Shown here: positions 1-6,272 of the stretch, in pieces
Position numbering within the stretch: the first letter of the stretch is position 1
Layout of the letters: every line of letters starts with the position of its first letter
Assembly (NCBI GenBank): GCA_028288315.1
Contig: JAQBNY010000220.1
Coordinates: forward strand, 1 to 9,882
Length of the DNA stretch: 9,882 bases
Direction: 5' to 3'
Origin: Mucilaginibacter sp.
GTDB taxonomy: Bacteria > Bacteroidota > Bacteroidia > Sphingobacteriales > Sphingobacteriaceae
Program-made: the position numbers and the translations under genes
Notes under the pieces: generated by a model
Databases searched by the model: none
The model's input: only the letters and a program-made list of their open reading frames with translations
Told to the model about the DNA's origin: nothing

Positions 1-139
1 TGAACCATCCCTGGTAACCGGCCATTATTAAGCCCTTGTAAGTTGGGTAAAGCGTGTTTTTACTGTGCTTTGTTTGTGCCCTGGTGGTTAAAGTCAGGCA
101 AAAAAATAAAATTACGGATAATGGATAATTAATTTTCAT
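1..139 (-). CDS. Secreted GH71/GH99-like glycoside hydrolase, N-terminal fragment
   Basis: Reading the minus strand from the ATG at 139-137 gives 46 uninterrupted codons to the left edge, so only the N-terminus is here. It begins MKINYPLSVILFFCLTL, a clear signal peptide. A likely cleavage site follows at T-R-A-Q (after Ala21), the A|Q junction common in Bacteroidetes exported proteins. After a short linker comes L-Y-P-T-Y-K-G-L-I-M-A-G-Y-Q-G-W-F (residues 30-46). The (V/I)M-x-GYQGWF block right after the signal peptide is what I recall from Bacteroidetes proteins annotated as GH71/99-like glycoside hydrolases (sometimes called xylosidase/arabinosidase). The family call therefore rests on one motif. 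The catalytic region lies outside the window. The gene is divergent from the membrane regulator at 435, and the two share a 295-bp intergenic region, which fits co-regulation in one sugar-utilisation locus. That a gene starts here is fairly sure; its family is moderate. Confidence 0.72.
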   Translation of the reverse strand, partial: MKINYPLSVILFFCLTLTTRAQTKHSKNTLYPTYKGLIMAGYQGWF

Positions 140-434
140 ATAATAATTAACTGGATAAGCGTTTTAGTTAACTGCTTATTATATCGCAAATAAAATGAGG
201 TACACTTAAAAAAGTATTAATTATGAATTAATTCACTGTTTCTCTTAAATTTTCTGTCAGGCCAATTAAGATAATAACCTCGTTGTGAAATGTTGATTAT
301 CCTCATAATTTTGGATTAATTATAAGCAGCCAATGCCATACCGGGTTTATGAGCCGTTAACTGGATTTTTAGAATAATATACTATCTTAGGTGTTTTCAT
401 TGTTTCTGAACCGAAAATTCTTAGCCTAAACTGA
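140..434. other. Divergent intergenic region
   Basis: This 295-bp AT-rich region separates the leftward secreted-hydrolase gene from the rightward regulator gene. I see no reading frame with coding character in it. It holds one good rightward promoter (283-313, listed separately), a 10-bp palindrome GAATTAATTC (225-234), and a short inverted repeat ATAAGC/GCTTAT (155-160 and 174-179). For the leftward gene the nearest -7-like box is TTTATTTG on the minus strand (194-187), one mismatch from TAnnTTTG. It has no TTG at the proper distance, so I do not call it a promoter. Confidence 0.6.
283..313 (+). promoter_or_regulatory. Bacteroidetes-type promoter for the regulator gene
   Basis: TAATTTTG at 306-313 matches the Bacteroidetes sigma-A -7 consensus TAnnTTTG at every defined position. 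TTG at 283-285, within GTTG, lies 20 bp upstream, which is the expected -33 spacing. Transcription would start near 318-322 and leave a 5' leader of about 115 nt before the ATG at 435. No Shine-Dalgarno sequence is seen before that ATG, as is common in this phylum. This is a consensus match only; the start site is not measured. Confidence 0.6.
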
Positions 435-2996
435 ATGAAATTAATTTCGTGTTATTTTAAAGCGATAGTTTCTTTACTTTTTGTAGCAGTACTGCCTGGC
501 AAGGGCAGTTATGGCCAGTCTTATGGTCTTGGCTTTCAAAGTCACGAAGTAGTACAGGATAAACGGACTACTTTGGCGCTCAATCTTAATAACGTTTCTG
601 CAAAAGCTAATCTTGAAGTTTCTTTTGACTTGTCTTTTATCCCCAATCACGAAACTTATTTTGGTTATATACTAAGGCTTGTTAGTAAAGAAAATCAAAA
701 TATCGACCTTGTATATGATAACCAGGCCAACACCCGGCATTTTAAAATCATCATAGGAGAACGGCTCTCAAAAATATCTTTCAATATAGATAATAGGCTA
801 TTGTTTGAGCACTGGAACAAACTGAGACTGCTTATAGATTATAAGAATGATCGTATCACGGTATTTTCCGGTCTCGAATCGTTTACCGAGTCTGGCGTTC
901 ATCTGAAACAAAGTACAAACTATAAGTTACTTTTCGGTGCGAACGCTTATCATAAGTATCAAACTACTGATCTTCCGCCATTCAAACTAAGGGATATAAA
1001 GGTTTTACAAGACAGCAAACTGTTATTCAATTGGCCGCTTAATGAGTGGCAGGGTAACACAGCAAATGAATTGGTAAGCCAAAACAACGGAACTGTAACT
1101 AATCCTTTGTGGATAAAAGCCCGCCATCGTAACTGGCAAATGGAGAACGAATTTACTGTGCCAGGGGATGCAAGTATAGCTTTTGACGCTACCAATGAAG
1201 TGGTTTATATTATCACGCAGGACTCACTAGTAACTTACTCGATAAATAAAACTCCGCAGCTAAAAAGTATGGCCTACCGTTCGGGCCGACAATCCCTTGT
1301 GCCGGGAGATATGTCCCTTTTTAGTAACACCAAACTGTATTACCTTTATATTGATCAGATGGCTGTTGGCACTTATGATCTTAAAGATCAGCGATGGGAC
1401 AAAGGCTTCAAAAACATAGCGACTAATAATGGGCACCCAAATAAATTTTTTTGTAAAACCGATAGCTCCATATATACTATAGGCGGATATGGACAGTTGG
1501 TTTATAAGGATAGTGTTAAGCGTTATAACGTGATTACCAAAACTTGGCAACACATTAAAAACAGGGGAGATACATTTACCCCGCGCTATCTGGCGGGATT
1601 AGGAACTAACGCAACAGGTGATACTGCGTATATAATAGGCGGATACGGCAGCGCCTCGGGCCAGCAAATAGTGAACCCCCGTAATTTGTATGATATGATG
1701 CGGTTTACGGTAAAAGATAAATCGTTTAAAAAACTGTTTAACATTGATGTAAAGAACGGAGATTTTGTATTTGCCAACTCCCTGGTGATAAACACGAAAG
1801 ACAAATCATACTATGGCCTTATTTATCCCCAGCATAAATTTAACTCAAACCTGCAGCTGATAAAAGGTTCTTTAGATAAGGCCGATTATCATTTGGTGGG
1901 TGATACAATTCCTTACCTCTTTAATGACATACATTCATTTGCAGATCTGTGTTATTTCCAAAACAGTAACAAATTTTTAGCGGTTACGCTTTTCAAGGAA
2001 AATGAACAAACCAGGATCAAGATCTATTCGCTGTTAAATCCACCTGAGCCTTTGCTTGCCTATGCTCCGGAAATCGCTCATCCCTATTACTTTTTATGGA
2101 TAGGCGCGAGTTGCCTGATTATCCTGATCATAGCTGCTTATATAATTGTCTATAGACATAAAAAAACTGTGCTATTGCAACCTGTTTTATCAAATTCTGG
2201 TGAAGCACGGATATCCGCACTTCCCATAGACTCGGAATTTATAAGCACTCAAGACGACCATAACAGGAACAGCAACAAGAATGCTATTTTTTTATTTGGC
2301 GATCTGCAGCTTTTTACTCCGCAAGGGAATGAAATAACCAAATATTTCACGCCTTTGCTAAAAGAGTTGTTCCTGGTTATTTTGCTGTATTCGGTAAAGC
2401 TTGACAGGGGAGTAAGCTCTGAAAAGTTGAACGAAATACTGTGGTTTGATAAATCAAAAGAAAGCGCCCGTAACAATAGATCAGTAAATATCGCCAAGCT
2501 TAAATCATTGCTTGATAAAATGGGACACTGCCATCTATCGAAAGACACAGGCTACTGGAAGATTGAAATAGATTATAATGCAATACTAGTTGATTACCAT
2601 AATTATTTGAATATCGTATCGGACAAAAATAAGTTGAATAGTCAAAAAATAATTCAGCTAACTAATATTACACGCAGAGGTAACTTTTTATCAAACATTG
2701 AATATGAATGGCTGGATGCTTTTAAATCTGAAGTATCTAACGAGATCATTGATTCCTACATTAGGTTTGCAAACGGTATTCAAATAGCAGAGGACCCAGA
2801 GTTTGTGATTAAGCTGGCTAATGATATCTCTTACTTTGACCCAGTTAATGAGGAGGCTATGATATTAAAATGCAAAGCTTTATCTTCATTAGGTAAACAC
2901 TCATTAGCAAAAAATACCTTCGAATACTTTATGAAAGAGTATAAAGTTATCTACGGCGAAGATTTTAGAAAAGATTTTCATTCAATTCTCGAATAA
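435..2996 (+). CDS. Membrane-spanning one-component regulator: LamG + Kelch ectodomain, cytoplasmic winged helix
   Basis: This is an 853-residue single-pass membrane protein that probably senses a ligand in the periplasm and binds DNA in the cytoplasm. A signal peptide covers residues 1-28 (hydrophobic core A-I-V-S-L-L-F-V-A-V, end S-Y-G-Q). Residues about 30-230 look like a LamG/concanavalin A-type beta-sandwich, ending with a W-P-L-N-E-W...G-T-V-T-N-P-L-W-I strand pattern. Residues about 235-545 carry Kelch-type blades; the clearest are I-Y-T-I-G-G-Y-G (346-353, then Y-N-V...T-W) and A-Y-I-I-G-G-Y-G (398-405). One membrane helix lies at 551-573 and is followed by R-H-K-K, so the C-terminus is inside. 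After a linker, residues 618-725 form an OmpR/SARP-like winged helix: G-D-L-Q-L-F, F-T-P-L-L-K-E-L-F, S-S-E-K-L-N-E-I-L-W (661-670), a recognition helix near 679-695, and a G-Y-W wing (706-708). The tail to 853 is a helical BTAD/TPR-like domain. The domain reading is confident. Control of the neighbouring sugar genes is inferred from position. Confidence 0.85.
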   Translation: MKLISCYFKAIVSLLFVAVLPGKGSYGQSYGLGFQSHEVVQDKRTTLALNLNNVSAKANLEVSFDLSFIPNHETYFGYILRLVSKENQNIDLVYDNQANTRHFKIIIGERLSKISFNIDNRLLFEHWNKLRLLIDYKNDRITVFSGLESFTESGVHLKQSTNYKLLFGANAYHKYQTTDLPPFKLRDIKVLQDSKLLFNWPLNEWQGNTANELVSQNNGTVTNPLWIKARHRNWQMENEFTVPGDASIAFDATNEVVYIITQDSLVTYSINKTPQLKSMAYRSGRQSLVPGDMSLFSNTKLYYLYIDQMAVGTYDLKDQRWDKGFKNIATNNGHPNKFFCKTDSSIYTIGGYGQLVYKDSVKRYNVITKTWQHIKNRGDTFTPRYLAGLGTNATGDTAYIIGGYGSASGQQIVNPRNLYDMMRFTVKDKSFKKLFNIDVKNGDFVFANSLVINTKDKSYYGLIYPQHKFNSNLQLIKGSLDKADYHLVGDTIPYLFNDIHSFADLCYFQNSNKFLAVTLFKENEQTRIKIYSLLNPPEPLLAYAPEIAHPYYFLWIGASCLIILIIAAYIIVYRHKKTVLLQPVLSNSGEARISALPIDSEFISTQDDHNRNSNKNAIFLFGDLQLFTPQGNEITKYFTPLLKELFLVILLYSVKLDRGVSSEKLNEILWFDKSKESARNNRSVNIAKLKSLLDKMGHCHLSKDTGYWKIEIDYNAILVDYHNYLNIVSDKNKLNSQKIIQLTNITRRGNFLSNIEYEWLDAFKSEVSNEIIDSYIRFANGIQIAEDPEFVIKLANDISYFDPVNEEAMILKCKALSSLGKHSLAKNTFEYFMKEYKVIYGEDFRKDFHSILE

Positions 2997-3010
2997 ACCT
3001 GATGATCTGG

Positions 3011-3046
3011 AAACAACACTCAAGTTGTTTATCACCTGCGGATAAA
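3011..3046 (+). terminator. Overlapping hairpins behind the regulator gene (possible terminator)
   Basis: Fourteen bases after the regulator stop codon lies a perfect 7-bp hairpin, AAACAAC (3011-3017), loop ACTCAA, GTTGTTT (3024-3030). A second one, TTTATC (3028-3033), loop of 7, GATAAA (3041-3046), shares three bases with it, so the two compete. Position suits a 3' end signal for the regulator transcript. The stems are AT-rich and no run of U follows, so termination is only a suggestion. Confidence 0.3.
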
Positions 3047-3110
3047 ATTTAAAATACCCGGACAGCTACCTCAATATTTTTGGCAACTTGGGTGAATTAT
3101 ATCAATTATT

Positions 3111-3141
3111 GCAGCCGTTAAAGCGGACAATTAAAGGCTGC
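3111..3141. repeat. Strong imperfect inverted repeat (quasi-palindrome)
   Basis: GCAGCC-g-TTAA (3111-3121) pairs with TTAA-a-GGCTGC (3131-3141) across a 9-nt loop: ten base pairs with one G/A mismatch, including a six-pair GC-rich end. It is the most stable hairpin I see in the gap between the regulator and the GH3 gene. TTAT rather than a U-tract follows, so it is not a standard intrinsic terminator. Its left arm falls exactly where the TPR-like reading frame is interrupted. Confidence 0.6.
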
Positions 3142-3181
3142 TTATGATTTGGCAGAAATAAATAACAAATCAACCCGGTTA

Positions 3182-3510
3182 TTAATCAAATATTATACTA
3201 TTATTAATAGCACGCGGCTTAATTTATCCTATGAATTATATAAAGCCATTATAATAACCGTCGATTAAATCCGGATAAGAACAATTGTAAACATACCAGT
3301 CAGATAAAAATTTAAAAACTATCTATAATGTCATAACTGATAATCTATGATTAAAACTGCTGTCATTAATTACCTATTGCCATGACCTTACTAACAGACC
3401 AATAACCGGAGAGTTAAATATTATTATCTATCTATGAAACTGGTCTTTTTCGCCCAAGTGTTCTATTGCCCTTCAGACATTCAAAATTTAACCAATTAAA
3501 ATATAAGTTA
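3182..3510. other. Intergenic region before the GH3 gene
   Basis: This is AT-rich sequence with frequent stops on both strands. No TAnnTTTG box with a correctly spaced TTG is found in it. The nearest exact -7 match, TATTTTTG at 3075-3082, is about 430 bp upstream of the GH3 start and has no TTG upstream. A 21-codon reading frame opens with ATG at 3434 (M-K-L-V-F-F-A-Q-V-F) and ends at TAA 3497-3499, just before the GH3 start, in a different frame. I do not treat it as a gene. Confidence 0.4.
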
Positions 3511-5826
3511 ATGTTCAATTATAAATCCTTAAAAAGGGATCATTTAATTAAATTTAATATTCTTTTATTGCTAATCCTAAGTTCGTTGTCTTTTAAGATT
3601 GAACGAATAGCGCCTGTTTATCCTTACAAGAATCCTAACCTTCCTATTGAAAGACGTATTGCTGATTTAATTGGCAGAATGACGGTGAAAGAAAAGATTG
3701 CACAGCTGGATATGTTTTCAGGTAAAGAAATATATGGTTTTAAGGGGCATGAGGCAACTGAATATAACGAAGAGATAACTGCCAAAATGATGGGAAATAC
3801 GGGTATTGGGTCCATCCATGACCTTTACCCTGGTCATATTGATATCGCTAATAAGATTCAAAAATTTGCAGTTGAAAAAACGAGACTGGGTATTCCCGTG
3901 CTTTTTATTGAAGAAGGGCTGCACGGTTACAGTGGAAAAGGGAGCACATCGTTCCCAATACCATTGGAGCTATCGTCAGCCTGGGACACTGCTTTGGTAA
4001 AGCGGGCGGGGCATGTTATCGCGGCCGAAGCCAGGGCGCATGGGGTGCACATGATATTAGGGCCTGTACTTTGCTTGCCGCATGATCCTCGCTGGGGCCG
4101 GGTGGAGGAAACCTATGGTGAAGACCCGTATTTAGACGCCCTTAACGGTGTGGCTATGATCAAAGGGTTACAAGGCAAAAAGCTAAGCGATAACGACGCT
4201 GTAATTGCTGAACCAAAACATTTTGCAGTACACGGCATACCAGAAGCCGGTAGTAACACAGCACCCGTAAATATTGGTATGCGCGAAGCGCGTTCTACCT
4301 ACCTGTACGTTTTTGAAAAAGCGGTAAGGGAGGGCGGTGCAATGGGAATAATGGCCGCATACAGCGAAATAGATGGTATTCCATGTGTTGATAATAAGTG
4401 GCTGCTTACTGATGTTTTGCGAAAAGAGTGGGGGTTTAAAGGCTTTGTATTGTCAGATCTTGGCGCTATCAGAATGTCCCTTCAAAATCATTCTGTAGCA
4501 ACAAATACAAGTGATGCTTTATCACAAACCTTTAACGCAGGGCTTAACATGCAATTTTATGATTTCGGGCATGATGACTTTGTAAAAGCTGTTACTGCTG
4601 CTGTGAGAAACAAATCATTATCAATGACACAACTGAACAAAATTGTTGCTGATATCTTACGCGTAAAATTCATGCTTGGGTTATTTGATCATCCTTATAC
4701 CAACCCTGCTCTTATTTCCGAAGTATTTCATACCAAAGCTAACCAGGATATGGCTTTAAAGGCTGCAAGAGAAGGTATATGCCTTTTGAAAAATGATCAG
4801 TCGGTATTGCCAATTAATAATGCAGGATCAATAGCTGTTATAGGGCCATTAGCTGAAAGCACTTACCTTGGAGGATATTCAAACAATGAAGATATCGGCA
4901 TCTCTATTTTGGATGGCCTAAAGCAAAGAGCAGGTAACAATGTAAAAATATCCTACGAACCTGGCTATCAGCAGGATGGAAAGCAAACCGGTTTACAGGA
5001 TAAAGCGGTGGAACTTGTAAAAAAATCAGATGTGGCAGTGGTTGTGCTTGGCGAAGAAATTAATATGGTAGGTGAGGGAAAAGATCGGGCTGAACTGGAT
5101 TTGAGCGAACAACAGATGAATTTGATAAAAGCTATTCACGCAACTGGTAAACCTGTTGTAGTGGTTTTGTCAAATGGAAGGCCACTCACTATAAATTGGG
5201 TTGCTAAAAATATACCATCTGTCCTGGAAACGTGGTTTGGGGGAGAAAAGAACGGTTTGGCTGTCGCCGATGTATTACTGGGCAATGTAAATCCATCGGG
5301 TAAATTGCCAATTACCTTTCCGAGGTCTGTAGGACAGATCCCTTTTTATTATAATCACAAACCAACATCGAGCCATAGATATGTTGATGAGCAAAATACC
5401 CCGTTATTTGCTTTCGGGCATGGTTTAAGTTATACTACTTTTGAGTATTCGGATATGCATATTAGTCCGGCTATTATTCCTGTTAACGGGAGTACTGAAG
5501 TTAATGTAAGAATAAAAAATAGCGGTAAGGCAGAAGGCACAGAAGTGGCCCAGTTATATATACGCGAAGAGGTATCAAGCGTAACAACGCCAATAATGGC
5601 TTTAAAAGGATTCAGCCGGATTAACCTTAAGCCGGGCGAAAGCAAAATAGTTAAATTTAAAATTGGTGCCGAACATTTATCATTGTGGAACCGCGAAATG
5701 AAACAGGTAGTTGAGCCAGGGATGTTCAAAATTATGGTTGGAAGTGCGTCGGACGATATCAGGCTGACTGACAGTTTAAAAGTAGTAAGCAAATTGAAGG
5801 GAAAAGAATATATCCGGCGTAAATAA
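3511..5826 (+). CDS. Exported glycoside hydrolase family 3 (beta-glucosidase/beta-xylosidase type)
   Basis: This is a complete GH3 exo-hydrolase of 771 residues that releases single sugars from the non-reducing end of beta-linked oligosaccharides. I start at the ATG at 3511; a TTG at 3466 would add 15 polar residues in front of the export signal. Residues 8-28 are basic and then hydrophobic (K-F-N-I-L-L-L-L-I-L), an export signal or anchor with no lipobox and no clear cleavage site. The (beta/alpha)8 domain (about 46-395) carries D-P-R-W-G-R (192-197), Y-G-E-D-P (202-206), K-H-F (236-238) and the nucleophile Asp316 in G-F-V-L-S-D-L. The alpha/beta sandwich (about 419-615) carries V-G-E-G-K-D-R with the likely acid/base Glu522. 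A fibronectin-III-like domain (about 653-750) closes the protein. The usual Trp after the nucleophile (SDW) is Leu here. Length and three-domain order are typical. Substrate cannot be decided. The dead esterase lies 10 bp downstream, which suggests a former operon. Confidence 0.93.
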   Translation: MFNYKSLKRDHLIKFNILLLLILSSLSFKIERIAPVYPYKNPNLPIERRIADLIGRMTVKEKIAQLDMFSGKEIYGFKGHEATEYNEEITAKMMGNTGIGSIHDLYPGHIDIANKIQKFAVEKTRLGIPVLFIEEGLHGYSGKGSTSFPIPLELSSAWDTALVKRAGHVIAAEARAHGVHMILGPVLCLPHDPRWGRVEETYGEDPYLDALNGVAMIKGLQGKKLSDNDAVIAEPKHFAVHGIPEAGSNTAPVNIGMREARSTYLYVFEKAVREGGAMGIMAAYSEIDGIPCVDNKWLLTDVLRKEWGFKGFVLSDLGAIRMSLQNHSVATNTSDALSQTFNAGLNMQFYDFGHDDFVKAVTAAVRNKSLSMTQLNKIVADILRVKFMLGLFDHPYTNPALISEVFHTKANQDMALKAAREGICLLKNDQSVLPINNAGSIAVIGPLAESTYLGGYSNNEDIGISILDGLKQRAGNNVKISYEPGYQQDGKQTGLQDKAVELVKKSDVAVVVLGEEINMVGEGKDRAELDLSEQQMNLIKAIHATGKPVVVVLSNGRPLTINWVAKNIPSVLETWFGGEKNGLAVADVLLGNVNPSGKLPITFPRSVGQIPFYYNHKPTSSHRYVDEQNTPLFAFGHGLSYTTFEYSDMHISPAIIPVNGSTEVNVRIKNSGKAEGTEVAQLYIREEVSSVTTPIMALKGFSRINLKPGESKIVKFKIGAEHLSLWNREMKQVVEPGMFKIMVGSASDDIRLTDSLKVVSKLKGKEYIRRK

Positions 5827-5836
5827 TTACGGGGGC

Positions 5837-6060
5837 AAAAAGCTTTATTTTATTTTCGGCTTATTTGCTTTGCAATTTAATGCAGATGGGCAAAATAAAA
5901 TAAGGGTGGCCTGCATTGGAGCAGTATTACTTACGGCGCTAGGATAGAAAGCTGAGAGCATGGCTATCCGACACAACTTCAAAAGATGCTGGGAAATAAT
6001 TACTATATACCAATTATGCATCTAATATCTTTCGAAACCTCAAAACAGAATATAAATTAA
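5837..6060 (+). pseudogene. Broken SGNH/GDSL esterase (sialate O-acetylesterase-like), 5' remnant
   Basis: The 5' third of a secreted SGNH-hydrolase gene is recognisable, starting 10 bp after the GH3 stop. Frame 5837-5920 reads K-K-L-Y-F-I-F-G-L-F-A-L-Q-F-N-A-D-G-Q, a signal peptide, then N-K-I-R-V-A-C-I-G. The frame then shifts by one base: GGA-GC-AGT (5918-5925) replaces an expected GGA-GAC-AGT, so the catalytic block G-D-S-I-T-Y-G has lost one base of its Asp codon. From 5923 it continues S-I-T-Y-G-A-R-I-E-S, then TGA at 5953 (likely from CGA, Arg), then E-H-G-Y-P-T-Q-L-Q-K-M-L-G-N-N-Y-Y. A second shift near 6007-6011 restores N-Y-A-S-N, the usual place of the N-(Y/F)-G-x-S block. The start codon is also missing: GGC stands where ATG is expected. 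The SGN and D-x-x-H blocks are absent, so most of the gene is deleted. Family members commonly deacylate plant or host glycans, so this was probably an accessory enzyme of the locus. Confidence 0.8.
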
Positions 6061-6087
6061 ACCCCATTCAATTAATATAGCACAACA

Positions 6088-6122
6088 TGCATTTTGAGCC
6101 TTTGCATGGTTCTATTATGCAT
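6088..6122. promoter_or_regulatory. Three TGCAT boxes at 15-bp spacing (candidate operator)
   Basis: TGCAT occurs at 6088-6092, 6103-6107 and 6118-6122, exactly 15 bp apart each time. The outer two are full ATGCAT palindromes. They lie about 150-185 bp upstream of the SusC start codon, where an activator of a PUL transporter operon would bind. The pattern is seen directly; the binding role is inference. Confidence 0.4.
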
Positions 6123-6151
6123 ATTATATATATAATTATCTTTTATAATTA
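6123..6151. repeat. AT-only palindromes upstream of susC-like gene
   Basis: ATTATATATATAAT (6123-6136) is a perfect 14-bp palindrome. Overlapping it, TAATTAT (6133-6139) pairs with ATAATTA (6145-6151) across the loop CTTTT. Both are made only of A and T in their stems, so they may be easily melted promoter DNA or a protein site. Low-complexity sequence makes such repeats likely by chance. Confidence 0.35.
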
Positions 6152-6272
6152 ATAAAAACGACTAATACATGGTTGATGAGCCTATAATTAATCATTTATT
6201 ATGCTTTTTTTAATCGGGTGGTGCTTTCTTTATCCTAAGATTATCCTAATCTCCAAACCAATTTTAACCTTA

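Larger units (their letters stand above)
2998..3180 (+). pseudogene. Possible decayed TPR-coding remnant
   Basis: There is no open gene here, but adjacent frames join into a TPR-like peptide. From 2998 one frame reads P-D-D-L-E-T-T-L-K-L-F-I-T-C-G and then meets TAA at 3043. The same frame resumes with K-Y-P-D-S-Y-L-N-I-F-G-N-L-G-E-L-Y-Q-L-L up to 3111. The next frame, from 3125, reads G-Q-L-K-A-A-Y-D-L-A-E-I-N-N-K. If the 13 bases 3112-3124 are skipped, N-L-G-E-L-Y-Q-L-L-G-Q-L-K-A-A-Y-D-L-A fits the TPR pattern (L7, G8, Y11, A20, A24). Beyond about 3180 the frame stays open to a TAA at 3266-3268, but the peptide no longer looks like TPR. The likely source would be a TPR protein or TPR-bearing regulator. 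It is short and AT-rich, so chance resemblance cannot be excluded. Confidence 0.3.
6061..6272. other. Leader and promoter region of the SusC/SusD operon
   Basis: This non-coding, very AT-rich stretch lies between the esterase remnant and the transporter start. It holds three evenly spaced TGCAT boxes (6088-6122) and two AT palindromes (6123-6136 and 6133-6151), listed separately. No full TAnnTTTG box with a spaced TTG is present. The nearest are TATCTTTC at 6025-6032 and TATCTTTT at 6137-6144, each one base off. The promoter may therefore depend on an activator, as is common for susC-type genes. Confidence 0.45.

Noticed and set aside
1..31. A plus-strand frame ending E-P-S-L-V-T-G-H-Y-stop at 29-31, as if an upstream gene ended here
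   Set aside because: The minus strand of the same bases encodes a continuous signal peptide and a recognisable GYQGWF block, which explains this stretch better.
155..179. Inverted repeat ATAAGC/GCTTAT as a terminator or operator in the divergent region
   Set aside because: It has only six pairs with a 13-nt loop and no U-tract, and such repeats are expected by chance in this AT-rich stretch.
3075..3082. TATTTTTG as a promoter for the GH3 gene
   Set aside because: It matches TAnnTTTG but has no TTG 19-21 bp upstream, is about 430 bp from the start codon, and lies within the TPR-like reading frame.
3434..3499. A 21-codon frame (M-K-L-V-F-F-A-Q-V-F...) just upstream of the GH3 gene, possible leader peptide
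   Set aside because: It is very short, has no ribosome-binding site, is in a different frame from GH3, and shows no regulatory codon pattern. Chance occurrence in AT-rich DNA is likely.
3466..3510. A TTG start that would lengthen the GH3 protein by 15 residues
   Set aside because: The extension is polar, sits in front of an obvious export signal, and has no ribosome-binding or family support. The ATG at 3511 puts the basic-hydrophobic signal at the N-terminus.
6201..6272. An ATG 24 codons upstream of the chosen SusC start
   Set aside because: It would place a long hydrophobic leader before the K-M-K-R signal peptide start at 6273, which is not seen in the family. The stretch is better read as 5' leader.
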